Shown one piece after another: positions 35,655 through 45,417 of a stretch of 55,451 bases of DNA. The DNA lies in NCBI GenBank assembly GCA_024694565.1, contig JAILJR010000233.1, forward strand, positions 1 through 55,451, read 5' to 3'. The notes below the pieces were generated by a model that worked only from the letters and a program-made list of their open reading frames with translations, was not told the DNA's origin and did not search any database. Made by a program: the position numbers and the translations under genes. Positions within the stretch are counted from its first letter, which is position 1; the number at the start of each line of letters is the position of its first letter. Origin of the DNA: Butyrivibrio sp. GTDB taxonomy: Bacteria > Bacillota > Clostridia > Lachnospirales > Lachnospiraceae.

Positions 35655-37001
35655 TTAAGAGTCTTTCTTATATCTGACATTTAGTCTCTCTGGATCAAGA
35701 AGATACTCTCTGTTGTTTTTCTTTGGATCATCAAGCACATCAAGAAGCATCCTCTGTAAAATATCACCCAGTTCCTTCCCCGGTTTAATTCCCATAGCTA
35801 TGAGGTCTGTTCCGTTTACTGCAAGATTTTTAAGGCTGACGCAATCCTTGTCCTTAATTATCCTGTCATAAATCTTCCTCGTATCTTCTATAAGTGACAG
35901 CTTCTCCTGCCTTTTATACATGCTCTGCGCCATGGTATCTGCATATCTGATCTCAAACAAGAGCGGAAAATCCTTCTCTCCGACAATGTTGATAGCCCTT
36001 CTTATGCAAGATGGTTCCGGAGGATATCTGTCGTCATGATATCTGACAAGATTGCAGACCCTGTCCATTGTTTCCCTGTCAAATTTAAGTCGCCTTAAAA
36101 TGTCCCTTGCCATATCACAGCTGACCTTTGCGTGGCCGTAAAAATGGCTGATGCCACTTTCATCGACACTTAAGGTCTTTGGCTTTCCTATGTCATGAAA
36201 CAGCATCGTAAGTCGAAGTACCCTGTCGGAACGGATATTTTCAAGAGCCTTAATAATATGCTCGCCTACATTGTACATATGGTGTCGATTGTTCTGCCCG
36301 GTCTCCATGCAGCGGTCAAACTCCGGAAGAACAACAGCCGTTATCCCCAATTCATAACAGTCTCTTAACTTCTGCGGATTGTCAGACAAAAGAAGCTTTA
36401 TCAGCTCTGTCTGCATCCTCTCTGCACTGATCTTTTTTAGCGTCGGTGCAAGTATCTTCATTGCCTCCCTGGTCGGCTCATCTATCTCCATATCAAGCTG
36501 AGAAGCAAATCTCACAGCTCTCATGATCCTGAGGGCATCTTCGGAAAACCTCTCCATCGGATTTCCGACGCACCTTATTATGCCATCCCTTAGGTCTTTT
36601 TCTCCATCAAACCTGTCGATCAGACCCTCTTCTTCATTGTAAGCCATGGCGTTAATTGTAAAATCACGCCTCTTCAGGTCTTCCAGAAGATCCCCGGTGA
36701 AAGTGACCTCACTTGGGTGACGCAAGTCCTCATATTTTCCGTCAATGCGATAGGTGGTTACCTCAAAGCCATCCTTGCCCATCATGACAGTAACCGTTCC
36801 ATGCTCAATTCCGGTATCTATTGTCCTTTTGAAGAGTTTTTTAATATCTGCTACAAGCGCATTTGTGGTGATGTCCCAGTCCTTAGGGATTCTTCCGATG
36901 AGGGCATCTCTTACACAGCCTCCGACAATATATGCCTCAAAGCCTGCCTTATGGATAGTATCCAGTATGCATTTTGTATTCTGCGGAATGTTAATATTCA
37001 T
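35655..37001 (-). CDS. cca: CCA tRNA nucleotidyltransferase with HD domain
   Basis: A 448-aa class II nucleotidyltransferase: the catalytic head EAYIVGGCVRDALIGRIPKD, WDITTNA, the substrate-binding RRDFTINAMAYN, EDALRIMRAVRFASQL, and an HD domain (LTMLFHDIGKPKTL, FYGHAKVSCDMARDIL, VRYHDDRY). It adds or repairs the 3' CCA of tRNAs, fitting the tRNA-Pro here that lacks an encoded CCA. The start MNINIPQN at 37001 is chosen from family length; GAAGG is very close to it. An in-frame ATG at 37052 has no ribosome binding site. First gene of the string running to ftsH; divergent from the membrane GGDEF genes. Its last codons overlap a stretch resembling the second block of the repeated leader. Confidence 0.93.
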   Translation of the reverse strand: MNINIPQNTKCILDTIHKAGFEAYIVGGCVRDALIGRIPKDWDITTNALVADIKKLFKRTIDTGIEHGTVTVMMGKDGFEVTTYRIDGKYEDLRHPSEVTFTGDLLEDLKRRDFTINAMAYNEEEGLIDRFDGEKDLRDGIIRCVGNPMERFSEDALRIMRAVRFASQLDMEIDEPTREAMKILAPTLKKISAERMQTELIKLLLSDNPQKLRDCYELGITAVVLPEFDRCMETGQNNRHHMYNVGEHIIKALENIRSDRVLRLTMLFHDIGKPKTLSVDESGISHFYGHAKVSCDMARDILRRLKFDRETMDRVCNLVRYHDDRYPPEPSCIRRAINIVGEKDFPLLFEIRYADTMAQSMYKRQEKLSLIEDTRKIYDRIIKDKDCVSLKNLAVNGTDLIAMGIKPGKELGDILQRMLLDVLDDPKKNNREYLLDPERLNVRYKKDS

Positions 37002-37121
37002 ACCTTCATAATAGCCTAAAGCCCTTGTTTTGTGAATGCCATGACTAGGCATTTTTTAAATAAGGTAATATACTTAGTATGAACTCTTGCGGGCAAAAGA
37101 GGAATTTGTGAGGATATTTAC

Positions 37122-38843
37122 ATGAAATTTTGGACCCACCAGCGTTATTACAAGCTAATTGCAATAATTATTTTTCTGATCTGTATTTTTGTTGTCCTGA
37201 TTTCTGCAGGCAATCTGTTTGATCCTGTGGAGGATATCTATAATCTCAACAGAAACTGGATTATTTCCTATAACAATAAGATTTTACCCTCCGACACCCT
37301 GTTGAACTCAGGGGTTGGTATCGTTGATGAAGGTGATACCGTAACCTTAAAAACCACTCTTCCCGATTTTGACCTTGAATATCCATGCGGTTCACTTTAC
37401 ACAATACACTCAATAATAGATGTTTATGTAGCAAATGAGCTGGTTTACAGCTTTGGCCGCAATTATTACGACAGCGGCAAGACTGTTCCACATCATGCAA
37501 ACTTTTTTCCGCTTGGACGTGACTACGAGGGAAAGGAGCTTCTCATTATCCTCAGAGGAACAAAAAAAGATTCTTTCTCCGGTCTTTCCCCCGTTATAGT
37601 TTCAAGCAGACATAACCTCTTCAAAGCAAATGTTTTGCATCTTCACCATAACATTATCCTTGGTGCATTTTTGATAACCATGGGTCTTACTCTGATGGTC
37701 CTGTCACCTTACATGATCATCTATCACAGCAACGACTTCAGACTGTTCTTCAGTGGACTTATTTCCATGCTTCTGGGTCTTTATACATATTCCTACTATT
37801 GCATTGTAGATCTTTTGTGCGGCAACGTTTATCTGAATTCAATATGTGAGTATTCTTCACTATATAACATCCCAACAGCTATCTTGGGATATCTTTCGGC
37901 TGTTTACAACGGAAAGCTTAAAAAGCTGTTCAAGGTTTTATTTTCAATTAACCTGTGCATGTTCTTTCTGGTATTTATAACCACTGTCTTTGGCAAGGTC
38001 ACAATCAGCGATTATGCCCCTCTCCTTTATGTAGTTGCGATAATTGAGAGCACGCTTTCCATATTTGTAATATCTTATGACTATATTAAAGGCTTTAAAG
38101 AAAATAAAAAGCATTCCATAACTTCAGACAACGCCTTTGCTATCGGCCTCATCTGCTTTGTTTTGCTTTCACTTGTAGATATTATAAAGTATTACCTTAA
38201 CAAATATGTAAATGGCCGCGGCGATGCATATTCTGACATTAACTTTTTCCTGGCAGGATCAATTATTCTGCTGGCCAGTCTTCTTCTCAGTTACCTTTTG
38301 CATATAATATATAATTCCAATCTAGAATCAATGCAGAGCAGGATCACCTCTCTTGCCTATACAGACCCGCTCACAGGCCTTGCAAACAGAGCCCGCTGCG
38401 AGCAGGTCATGGAGATGCTGTCACAGGAGCATAGCACCTATACAATAATCAGCATGGATCTTAATAAACTTAAATATGTTAATGACACTCTTGGGCACAG
38501 AGAGGGAGACAGACTTCTCTCAGGCTTTGCAACCATACTTTCTGACTGTTTTATAGATGCCAATCTTGTCGGCAGAATGGGCGGTGATGAATTCATGATC
38601 GTCCTTACTGAGGACAGGGCTTTAAATGTAACCAGAAGAATCCATGAGTTTTACTCAATGATAAACGACTGGAACCGAAAGGAACAGTCCTTCCAGTACA
38701 GTGCTTCATACGGTTATGCCTACAGCCACGAGGTTCCCAGCGGACTTGCCCAGGAAGTATATATGCTGGCTGACAGCCGTATGTACGAAATGAAAAAAGA
38801 GCACCAGCAAAATAGGGATAAGGAGGTGATGAGGAATGCGTAA
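37122..38843 (+). CDS. Membrane diguanylate cyclase A (7TM-type sensor, GGDEF)
   Basis: A 573-aa protein. TM1 (IAIIIFLICIFVVLISAG) is followed by an extracytoplasmic beta-rich domain of about 140 residues, then about seven membrane helices between 180 and 400, the layout of 7TMR-DISM receptors. The GGDEF domain starts with LAYTDPLTGLANRARCE and has SMDLNKLKYVNDTLGHREGD and the active site GRMGGDEFMIVL near residue 486. The RxxD inhibitory site is not conserved. It would make c-di-GMP in response to an external ligand. GAGGAT precedes the ATG. Its stop overlaps the next gene by 8 bp, so translation is probably coupled. Confidence 0.88.
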   Translation: MKFWTHQRYYKLIAIIIFLICIFVVLISAGNLFDPVEDIYNLNRNWIISYNNKILPSDTLLNSGVGIVDEGDTVTLKTTLPDFDLEYPCGSLYTIHSIIDVYVANELVYSFGRNYYDSGKTVPHHANFFPLGRDYEGKELLIILRGTKKDSFSGLSPVIVSSRHNLFKANVLHLHHNIILGAFLITMGLTLMVLSPYMIIYHSNDFRLFFSGLISMLLGLYTYSYYCIVDLLCGNVYLNSICEYSSLYNIPTAILGYLSAVYNGKLKKLFKVLFSINLCMFFLVFITTVFGKVTISDYAPLLYVVAIIESTLSIFVISYDYIKGFKENKKHSITSDNAFAIGLICFVLLSLVDIIKYYLNKYVNGRGDAYSDINFFLAGSIILLASLLLSYLLHIIYNSNLESMQSRITSLAYTDPLTGLANRARCEQVMEMLSQEHSTYTIISMDLNKLKYVNDTLGHREGDRLLSGFATILSDCFIDANLVGRMGGDEFMIVLTEDRALNVTRRIHEFYSMINDWNRKEQSFQYSASYGYAYSHEVPSGLAQEVYMLADSRMYEMKKEHQQNRDKEVMRNA

Positions 38844-40518
38844 GTTCATGACCTTTCTTGGATCAGCCTCGGTACTGGTTGTTATTACCTTCATTATTTC
38901 CGTAAAATTCTTTGCCTTTGTGCCTGAACATTCCATTATTCACATGGAAAGAGGCTGGACCGTAATTTACCACAACCAGAATTACCTCAATACCAACCTC
39001 GAATCCATGAGCCGGCAGCTTGGCAAAACCTTTGACCGTGGAGACATGATCACTCTTTATCAGACAGAAACGCTTAAGGACCTTGATGTGCCCTTCCCTT
39101 ACCTGTTTTTCAAGTCACAGTTCTGTACCTATGATGTATGTCTTGATAACAAAACTATTTTCAGCAATCATCATGATCCCGGCAACCGCCAGGAATTTAC
39201 AGGCATTGGCTACAGCTTTATTCCCATGCCAAGAGACTACGGTGGAAAAAGGCTTTCCATAAAGCTCTATGTAACTGAGAACGGTACAAGAGCAGATCTC
39301 ATAACTCCCATGCTTGGCAACTATGACGACCTGTACAGGCATCTTTTGCATTCGGCTATGTATCCCTTTATCACAGGCGCTTTTCTGATAGTATTCGGCG
39401 TGGTTTTTCTGTTTGTATCGACACTGTTTTTTATACGAACCTCCGGAGTGTCTACCCAGGTTTACTGCTCCTTTTTGACTATCGTGCTTGGCAGCTGGAT
39501 TCTGACAGCGTACAATACTCTCGACTACATAATCGATCCTGCCATAACTTCAACAATTGAATACTGCTCCATGTTCCTTATGACTCCTCTTATCTATTTG
39601 ATAGTGTATGACCTTCACAAGAGAAGTGACAACAAGATCATAATGATAATGGGACTTGCAACACTTGCTTTTTCTATTCTTTTTATGCTGCTTCATTTCC
39701 TGAACGTTGTTCATATAAACCATTTTCTTAAGCCATTTTATTTTATATCAGGATTTGGTCTTATTCTTTTGTTTGTTTATGACTATGTTGATATAAAGAA
39801 CCGTCCAAGAAATTCTTCAACCAGGATACTTATGATAGGCGTCACACTTCTGACGCTATCACTCATAGTCTATGCCTTTATAGCAATTTCGATGATAGTT
39901 ACGGATTACAGACAGAGCTTTCTTCTGGGTGTTATAATTCCCAGCGGGTCAATGGTATTTGTTATCACTCAGCTCCTTAACTATTTCGTATATATGACAC
40001 ACACCTTTGCGCAAAAGAAGGAGTACGCTGCCCTTACCAAGATAGCATACATAGACAACCTGACAGGTCTTCCAAACCGCGTCAGCTCAGATGAAAAAAT
40101 GTCGGAATTCGACAAGAGTGATTATGATTTCTGCCTTGTCAGCCTTGATCTCAACGGTCTTAAAGAGGTCAATGACAATTCAGGTCATCCGGCAGGAGAC
40201 AGACTTCTTAAGTCCTTCTCAGAGGCTCTTGCAGAGACCTTTAAGGATGTAGGTGTCTGCTGCAGAGTGGGCGGAGATGAATTCATCATACACATATCCT
40301 CCATTGAAAAGGAGAAACTCGACAGGCTGCTTTCCGATCTTGATAAAAGACTTCTGCAGCTTGACGACGAGGATCAGGAAATAAACCACAGTGTATCCTA
40401 TGGCTATGCCTTCCGGTCTGAGACAAAAGAGCGTGATACCCACTCGGTCTTCATGCTGGCTGACCAGAGAATGTACAACTACAAAAACATGCGTTACGCT
40501 CATATGACACGCCGATAA
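38836..40518 (+). CDS. Membrane diguanylate cyclase B (paralogue of A)
   Basis: A 560-aa paralogue of the upstream gene, same layout: TM1 near the start (ASVLVVITFIISVKFFAF), extracytoplasmic domain with shared marks (GWTVIYHNQ like NWIISYNNK; MPRDYGGKRLSIKLYVTENG like LGRDYEGKELLIILRGTKKD), several membrane helices, and a GGDEF domain (IAYIDNLTGLPNRVSSDE, active site CRVGGDEFIIHI near 478). No RxxD inhibitory site. Two adjacent, diverged copies suggest a tandem duplication followed by sensor divergence. AGGAGG lies 9 bases before the ATG, inside the upstream gene. Ends at a bidirectional terminator. Confidence 0.88.
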   Translation: MRKFMTFLGSASVLVVITFIISVKFFAFVPEHSIIHMERGWTVIYHNQNYLNTNLESMSRQLGKTFDRGDMITLYQTETLKDLDVPFPYLFFKSQFCTYDVCLDNKTIFSNHHDPGNRQEFTGIGYSFIPMPRDYGGKRLSIKLYVTENGTRADLITPMLGNYDDLYRHLLHSAMYPFITGAFLIVFGVVFLFVSTLFFIRTSGVSTQVYCSFLTIVLGSWILTAYNTLDYIIDPAITSTIEYCSMFLMTPLIYLIVYDLHKRSDNKIIMIMGLATLAFSILFMLLHFLNVVHINHFLKPFYFISGFGLILLFVYDYVDIKNRPRNSSTRILMIGVTLLTLSLIVYAFIAISMIVTDYRQSFLLGVIIPSGSMVFVITQLLNYFVYMTHTFAQKKEYAALTKIAYIDNLTGLPNRVSSDEKMSEFDKSDYDFCLVSLDLNGLKEVNDNSGHPAGDRLLKSFSEALAETFKDVGVCCRVGGDEFIIHISSIEKEKLDRLLSDLDKRLLQLDDEDQEINHSVSYGYAFRSETKERDTHSVFMLADQRMYNYKNMRYAHMTRR

Positions 40519-40572
40519 AAAAATCCGTTGCAGGATAAGCTTTAACTTAAGCCAATCCTTCAACGGATTTAT
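40517..40572. terminator. Bidirectional terminator
   Basis: AAATCCGTTG-AGGAT and ATCCT-CAACGGATTT form a stem of about 15 bp with one mismatch around a GC-poor loop; A and T runs flank it. Serves the GGDEF pair (+) and proS (-). Confidence 0.85.
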
Positions 40573-40599
40573 ATTATTTCTGAGAAAACACTGATCAAA

Positions 40600-42033
40600 T
40601 CAGTAAGCTCTTCCCCAATAAACCATCTTTGTTGCAGGCTTTCCGCACATCACACATGTATCAGAAAGCTTCTCCTGCTCAAATGGAATACACCTGCTGG
40701 TTGCTGAGAACTCTTCCTTGACCTTGTCCTCACACTCCTGACAGCCGCACCACATGGCTTTTACGAAGCCCTTTGTCTCTTTGAAAGCATCAGCAAACTC
40801 TTCCTTATTGTGTGCTGCAAAGGTGTGCTCCTCAAGATGCTTCTTTGCCCTGTCAAACATATCCTTCTGAATCTGATCAAGCAACAGCCCTACCTTTTTT
40901 GGTACTTCGTCAATTGCGCACTCTGTCTTTTCCCTGGTATCTCTTCTTACAAGAACGCACTTGCCTGCCTCCAGATCCTTAGGTCCAATCTCTATGCGCA
41001 CAGGAATACCCCTCATCTCCTGCTCGGCAAACTTAAATCCTGGGGTCCTGTCTGTGTCGTCAGTCTTTACCCTGAAATCCTTGAGACTCTTTTCAATTGC
41101 TCTGGCCGCATCAAGAACGCCTTCCTTTTTCTGCTGGATAGGTATCACAACTACCTGTACAGGTGCAATCTTTGGCGGAACAACAAGTCCGGAATTGTCA
41201 CCATGTACCATTATCATAGCTCCGATTGTTCTCGTAGTAAGTCCCCAGGATGTCTGACATACATAGTGAAGCTGATTGTCTTTCCCGGCATACTGTATTC
41301 CGAAAGCCTTTGCAAATCCGTCGCCGAAGTTATGGCTTGTTGCACTCTGAAGAGCTCTTCCATCGTGCATCAGCGCCTCAACGGTATAGGTTGCCTCAGC
41401 ACCTGCAAACTTTTCCTTTTCTGTCTTCTGTCCCTTTATCACAGGGATTGCCATGTCATTTTCAAGGAAATCAGCGTAGACATTCAGCATCTGCTGTGTA
41501 CGCTCCTGTGCTTCCTCCATTGTCGCATGGGCAGTATGACCCTCCTGCCACAAAAACTCCCTGCTTCTTAAAAACGGTCTTGTCTCCTTTTCCCAGCGCA
41601 CAACAGAGCACCACTGGTTGAGTACCTGAGGAAGATCCTTGTAGGAGTGGATCTCACCCTTATAATAATCACAGAAGAGAGTTTCTGATGTGGGACGAAC
41701 ACAGTATCTCTCAGTAAGCGGCTCCAACCCTCCGTGTGTAACCCACGCAACCTCCGGTGCAAAGCCTTCAACATGGTCCTTCTCCTTCTGAAGAAGAGAC
41801 TCGGGGATAAACATAGGAAGATATGCGTTCTGAACTCCGGTCTGTTTGAACCTTGCATCAAGATGCTTCTGGATCAGCTCCCAGATAGCATATCCTGCCG
41901 GCTTTATAACCATGCAGCCCTTGATATTTGAATAGCTGACAAGATCAGCCTTGATACACACATCTGTGTACCACTGTGTAAAGTCCTCATCCATTGAGGT
42001 TATTTCTGCTACGAGCTTTTTTTTCTCTGCCAT
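40600..42033 (-). CDS. proS: Prolyl-tRNA synthetase, archaeal/eukaryotic type
   Basis: A 477-aa class II synthetase of the short (type 3) ProRS group lacking the editing INS domain of the bacterial long form: motif 1 [17 protein letters not shown], TxE loop [10 protein letters not shown], motif 2 [29 protein letters not shown] (core [12 protein letters not shown]), and motif 3 [16 protein letters not shown]. The C-terminal anticodon-binding domain is followed by a Cys-rich zinc-binding end ([10 protein letters not shown] and CVMCGK). It charges tRNA-Pro, one gene for which lies at 16950. AAGGAG precedes the ATG. No T-box leader is visible upstream. Convergent with the GGDEF pair. Confidence 0.95.
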   Translation of the reverse strand: MAEKKKLVAEITSMDEDFTQWYTDVCIKADLVSYSNIKGCMVIKPAGYAIWELIQKHLDARFKQTGVQNAYLPMFIPESLLQKEKDHVEGFAPEVAWVTHGGLEPLTERYCVRPTSETLFCDYYKGEIHSYKDLPQVLNQWCSVVRWEKETRPFLRSREFLWQEGHTAHATMEEAQERTQQMLNVYADFLENDMAIPVIKGQKTEKEKFAGAEATYTVEALMHDGRALQSATSHNFGDGFAKAFGIQYAGKDNQLHYVCQTSWGLTTRTIGAMIMVHGDNSGLVVPPKIAPVQVVVIPIQQKKEGVLDAARAIEKSLKDFRVKTDDTDRTPGFKFAEQEMRGIPVRIEIGPKDLEAGKCVLVRRDTREKTECAIDEVPKKVGLLLDQIQKDMFDRAKKHLEEHTFAAHNKEEFADAFKETKGFVKAMWCGCQECEDKVKEEFSATSRCIPFEQEKLSDTCVMCGKPATKMVYWGRAY

Positions 42034-42208
42034 GGAATTACTCCTTAGTGATCACCAGAATATCTGGCTTTTTTTCTACATATGTTAAAATTGTATTTTT
42101 CTTTTTTTCCAATGTCAAGATATCTCCCTTCAGTTAAAAAGAAATGTTACAATCAGATTCACTGCCCGGCCTGGAAAATGATACTTGGCGCACATAGCAA
42201 AAGAAAAA
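42034..42208. other. Spacer upstream of proS
   Basis: AT-rich leader of proS. AGATATTCTGGTGATCAC-type sequence lies just before the ribosome binding site; no T-box core (GGTGGNACCGCG) or other riboswitch core is seen. A weak CCAGAATATCTGG palindrome lies at about 42055-42068. Confidence 0.4.
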
Positions 42209-42232
42209 GCTCTACTGTCAGTAGAGCTCTCC
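42200..42232 (-). terminator. Terminator downstream of nrdG
   Basis: On the minus strand AGCTCTACTG and CAGTAGAGCT form a near-perfect hairpin followed by TTTTTCTTTTG. It lies about 230 bp after the nrdG stop and would end that transcript. Confidence 0.8.
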
Positions 42233-42268
42233 CTTTCATGTTTAGAGGTTTTATAAAGGAAATACGTT

Positions 42269-42382
42269 ATGGCGAACGTAAATCGGCTTATTTATGATTC
42301 TCAAATTTCTGAATCAATTTATGACATTATAATAGCCGATAATATAATCTCGTGTAAGTGCTTACATTGTAATAAATATTGA
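42269..42382 (+). CDS. Possible 37-aa small protein
   Basis: ATG at 42269 with AAAGGA 8 bases upstream opens a 37-codon frame ending in TGA. The peptide begins MANVNRLIYDSQ and ends with a cysteine cluster (SCKCLHCNKY) that could bind a metal. It lies in the otherwise empty spacer between nrdG and proS, opposite in strand to both. No family is recognised and codon usage cannot be judged at this length; it could be chance. Confidence 0.25.
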   Translation: MANVNRLIYDSQISESIYDIIIADNIISCKCLHCNKY

Positions 42383-42459
42383 TTATTCTGAACAACAATT
42401 TCTGTTTTTTACATTTTTTACACTTCATCCTTGTTTTGTAAATGGCTTTTTATGCAAAT
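42383..42459. other. AT-rich 3' region of nrdG
   Basis: No gene or clear structure; T-rich, with only a short run of open codons after the nrdG TGA on the minus strand. Confidence 0.3.
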
Positions 42460-43008
42460 TCAGGTTCTTGAGGTGTCTTTGTCATTGTACTTTGACAGAA
42501 CAACTTCATTATTTTTTAATGATTCCTGAACATCGATGACTCTCTGGTTTTCCGAGCCTCTGAATCTCAGCATCAGATTCTTTTTTTCCAGCATAAATTC
42601 CCCGTCTACCAGAACATCTGTAAGAGAGAGGATCTCATCCGTATCCTCGCTGTGACAGCGTTTGTTTTCCTTATCCGTCAGCTCCTCCCATAAATACCCT
42701 GAATATATCCAGACAGTTGCCCTTGGAACCTCATTCTTTATCCTTCTTAGAAGTAATCTGATCTGCTTCTGATTTACCGGCTCCATCGGCTCACCTCCAA
42801 GGATAGTAAGTCCGGCAATGTGAGAAGGCTTTAAAGACTCAATTATCTCATCCTCTACTTCCTTTGTATATGGTTCTCCGTAGTTAAAATCCCAGGTCAT
42901 CTCGTTAAAGCATCCCCTGCAGTGGTGAGTACAGCCGCTTACAAACAGGGCTGTTCTGCAGCCTGCTCCGTTAGCTACGTCGTTAAAGTATATCTGTCCG
43001 TAATTCAT
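42460..43008 (-). CDS. nrdG: Anaerobic ribonucleotide reductase activating protein
   Basis: A 182-aa radical SAM activase: the [4Fe-4S] motif CTHHCRGCF (CxxxCxxC) after ALFVSG, SAM-binding ILGGEPMEP, and a C-terminal strand VLVDGEFMLEKK. It generates the glycyl radical on NrdD using SAM and an electron. AAAGGA precedes the ATG. It follows nrdD on the same strand, with a strong hairpin in the 130-bp gap. It ends with TGA, another example of TGA as a normal stop. Confidence 0.95.
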   Translation of the reverse strand: MNYGQIYFNDVANGAGCRTALFVSGCTHHCRGCFNEMTWDFNYGEPYTKEVEDEIIESLKPSHIAGLTILGGEPMEPVNQKQIRLLLRRIKNEVPRATVWIYSGYLWEELTDKENKRCHSEDTDEILSLTDVLVDGEFMLEKKNLMLRFRGSENQRVIDVQESLKNNEVVLSKYNDKDTSRT

Positions 43009-43035
43009 TCTGTCAGTTCCTTTTAAAATAAGTTA

Positions 43036-43076
43036 TAAAAAACTCAGACCGGGGAAACCCCGGTCTGAATTTTTTC
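43036..43076. terminator. Strong hairpin between nrdD and nrdG
   Basis: TCAGACCGGGG and CCCCGGTCTGA (11 bp, loop AAA) with T runs on both sides. On the minus strand it lies between the nrdD stop and the nrdG start, so it probably acts as a partial terminator setting the activase level below that of the reductase. Confidence 0.85.
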
Positions 43077-43139
43077 CCCCAGCAAACCTTATACACGGGT
43101 CTGCTTTCTTTTCTGATCTGCCTTTGTGTTTTAAACCTT

Positions 43140-45371
43140 TTACAGCTTGGGATTTGACATATGAAGCACTCTCTCTTTTATCTCCTGTGTCCTGCCCTGA
43201 TTCCAGAACTGTGTGCCGATGTATCCGCAGGTACGTCTTGCGACATTCATCTTGTTCTGATCGCGGTTGCCACAGTTGGGGCACTCCCATATCAGTTTCC
43301 CGTCAGTGTCTGTAACAATTTTTATCTCCCCATCATAACCACAGCACTGGCAATAATCAGATTTTGTATTGAGTTCAGCATACATGATGTTGTCGTAAAT
43401 GTACTTCATAACTGAAATGACAGCCTCAATGTTGCTATTCATATCAGGCACTTCCACGTAGCTTATCGCTCCCCCTGGTGAAAGGGCCTGGAACTCTGCT
43501 TCAAATTTGAGCTTTGTAAATGCATCTATCTGCTCAGTAACATGTACATGGTAACTGTTTGTAATATAATTCTTGTCAGTTACTTCCGGAATGATGCCAA
43601 ATCTCTGTTGAAGAGCTTTGGCAAATTTATAGGTCGTCGACTCAAGCGGCGTCCCATACAGAGAGAACGAAATATTTGTTTGTGCTCTCCATCTTGCACA
43701 TTTGTCATTTAAGAACTGCATTACCTTAAGGGCAAAATCTCTTCCTCTCGGATCTGTGTGTGACACACCCTTCATATATTTAGTACATTCACACAGACCT
43801 GCATATCCAAGTGAGATTGTAGAATAATTTCCAAAAAGCAGCGGATCGATGGTCTCACCCTTTTGCAGTCTTGCAAGCGCCCCGTTCTGCCAAAGTATCG
43901 GAGCAACATCAGAAGGAGTTCCCAGAAGTCTCTTGTGCCTGCACATGAGAGCTCTGTAGCAAAGCTCTGTCCTCTCGTCAAGGATCTGCCAGAATCTGTC
44001 CTCGTCCTTAGCGGATGAACAGGCTACATCAACCAGATTCAGAGTAACAACACCCTGGTTGAAACGTCCGTAATACTTGTGTGATCCTTCAGTGTAGTTG
44101 AGTGCATGTGCCTTGTTGCCCCTGTTGCAGAGACCTTCAGCATTCGCTTCGTTATCAGGTGTAAGGAAGGATCTGCATCCCATGCAGGGATATACATCTC
44201 CCTTCTTAAGCTCCTTCATCTTCTTTGCAGATATATAGTCCGGAACAAGTCTCTTTGCTGTGCACTTTGCAGCCAGCTCAGTCAGATACCAGTATTTGGA
44301 ATCCTCTGTGATATTGTCCTCATCAAGCACATAGATAAGCTTTGGAAATGCAGGAGTGATATACTGTCCCTTTTCATTTTTAACTCCGGTGATACGCTGC
44401 TTGAGCATCTCCTCAATGACCATAGCAAGGTCTTCTCTGGTCTGTCCATCCGGAACTTCATCCAGGTACATATACACTGTGATGAAAGGGGCCTGTCCAT
44501 TTGTAGTCATAAGCGTGATCACCTGATACTGAATGACCTGACAGCCTCTCTCTATTTCCTTTTTTACTCTCATCTCGGCGATCTCATCAACCTGTTTCTT
44601 GTTGATCTTCATTCCGGCGGTCTCAAATTCCATGGCCACTTCCTTGCGGAATTTCTGCCTGCTCACATCCACAAAGGGTACGAGATGCGAAAGAGTGATG
44701 CTCTGCCCGCCATATTGTGAGCTTGCTATCTGTGCTATCGCCTGAGTTGCTATGTTGCAGGCCGTTGAAAAGCTCTTTGGCCTCTCAATCATTGTCTCGG
44801 AGATAACAGTTCCGTTCTGGAGCATGTCCTCGAGGTTAACCAGACAGCAGTTATGCATATGCTGGGCAAAATAGTCGGCATCATGAAAATGGATAAGACC
44901 CTCATCATGTGCCTTTACGACATCATCGGGAAGAAGAAATCTCTTTGTGATATCCTTGCTTACCTCTCCTGCCATGTAATCTCTCTGTACACTGTTGACA
45001 GTGGGATTCTTATTTGAATTTTCCTGCTTGACCTCCTCGTTGCTGCATTCGATGAGAGACATTATCTGCTCATCTGTCGTATTCGATTTTCTGACCAGAG
45101 CGTGCTTATATCGATATGTGATGTATTTTCTGGCGACCTCGTACTTGCCGGATCTCATCAGACCATCCTCAACCATATCCTGGATCTCTTCCACACTTGC
45201 TGCCCTTGTGAGGGAAGCACACTGCTTCTCGACCGCTCTCTCTATATCATGAATCTGTCCCTCTGTCAGCTTTTTTTCTTCAGTTACTTCGTGGTTTGCT
45301 TTTTCAATGGCACCGATTATCTTGCTTCCGTCAAAAGCAACTTCTTTTCCACTTCTCTTGATGATCTTCAT
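43140..45371 (-). CDS. nrdD: Anaerobic ribonucleoside-triphosphate reductase
   Basis: A 743-aa class III reductase. An ATP-cone (IKRSGKEVAFDGSKIIGAIE, RRYI-type KYITYRYKHAL) occupies the first ~95 residues. The catalytic barrel follows (IHFHDADYFAQHMHNCCLVN, YPCMGCRSFLT). A zinc site near the end has CQCCG and CPNCG, and the glycyl radical site is RRTCGYIG. It makes dNTPs under anoxia with NrdG as activase. The start at 45371 is chosen because GGGGGAT precedes it; further upstream in-frame codons lie in the promoter region, where a NrdR-type box is seen. Confidence 0.96.
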   Translation of the reverse strand: MKIIKRSGKEVAFDGSKIIGAIEKANHEVTEEKKLTEGQIHDIERAVEKQCASLTRAASVEEIQDMVEDGLMRSGKYEVARKYITYRYKHALVRKSNTTDEQIMSLIECSNEEVKQENSNKNPTVNSVQRDYMAGEVSKDITKRFLLPDDVVKAHDEGLIHFHDADYFAQHMHNCCLVNLEDMLQNGTVISETMIERPKSFSTACNIATQAIAQIASSQYGGQSITLSHLVPFVDVSRQKFRKEVAMEFETAGMKINKKQVDEIAEMRVKKEIERGCQVIQYQVITLMTTNGQAPFITVYMYLDEVPDGQTREDLAMVIEEMLKQRITGVKNEKGQYITPAFPKLIYVLDEDNITEDSKYWYLTELAAKCTAKRLVPDYISAKKMKELKKGDVYPCMGCRSFLTPDNEANAEGLCNRGNKAHALNYTEGSHKYYGRFNQGVVTLNLVDVACSSAKDEDRFWQILDERTELCYRALMCRHKRLLGTPSDVAPILWQNGALARLQKGETIDPLLFGNYSTISLGYAGLCECTKYMKGVSHTDPRGRDFALKVMQFLNDKCARWRAQTNISFSLYGTPLESTTYKFAKALQQRFGIIPEVTDKNYITNSYHVHVTEQIDAFTKLKFEAEFQALSPGGAISYVEVPDMNSNIEAVISVMKYIYDNIMYAELNTKSDYCQCCGYDGEIKIVTDTDGKLIWECPNCGNRDQNKMNVARRTCGYIGTQFWNQGRTQEIKERVLHMSNPKL

Positions 45372-45417
45372 TAAATATCCCCCTGATAACCCATTAAGAA
45401 AACTGTAGCCACAAGAA

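Noticed and set aside
42034..42459. T-box riboswitch upstream of proS.
   Set aside because: No GGTGGNACCGCG core or specifier stem found in the minus-strand leader.
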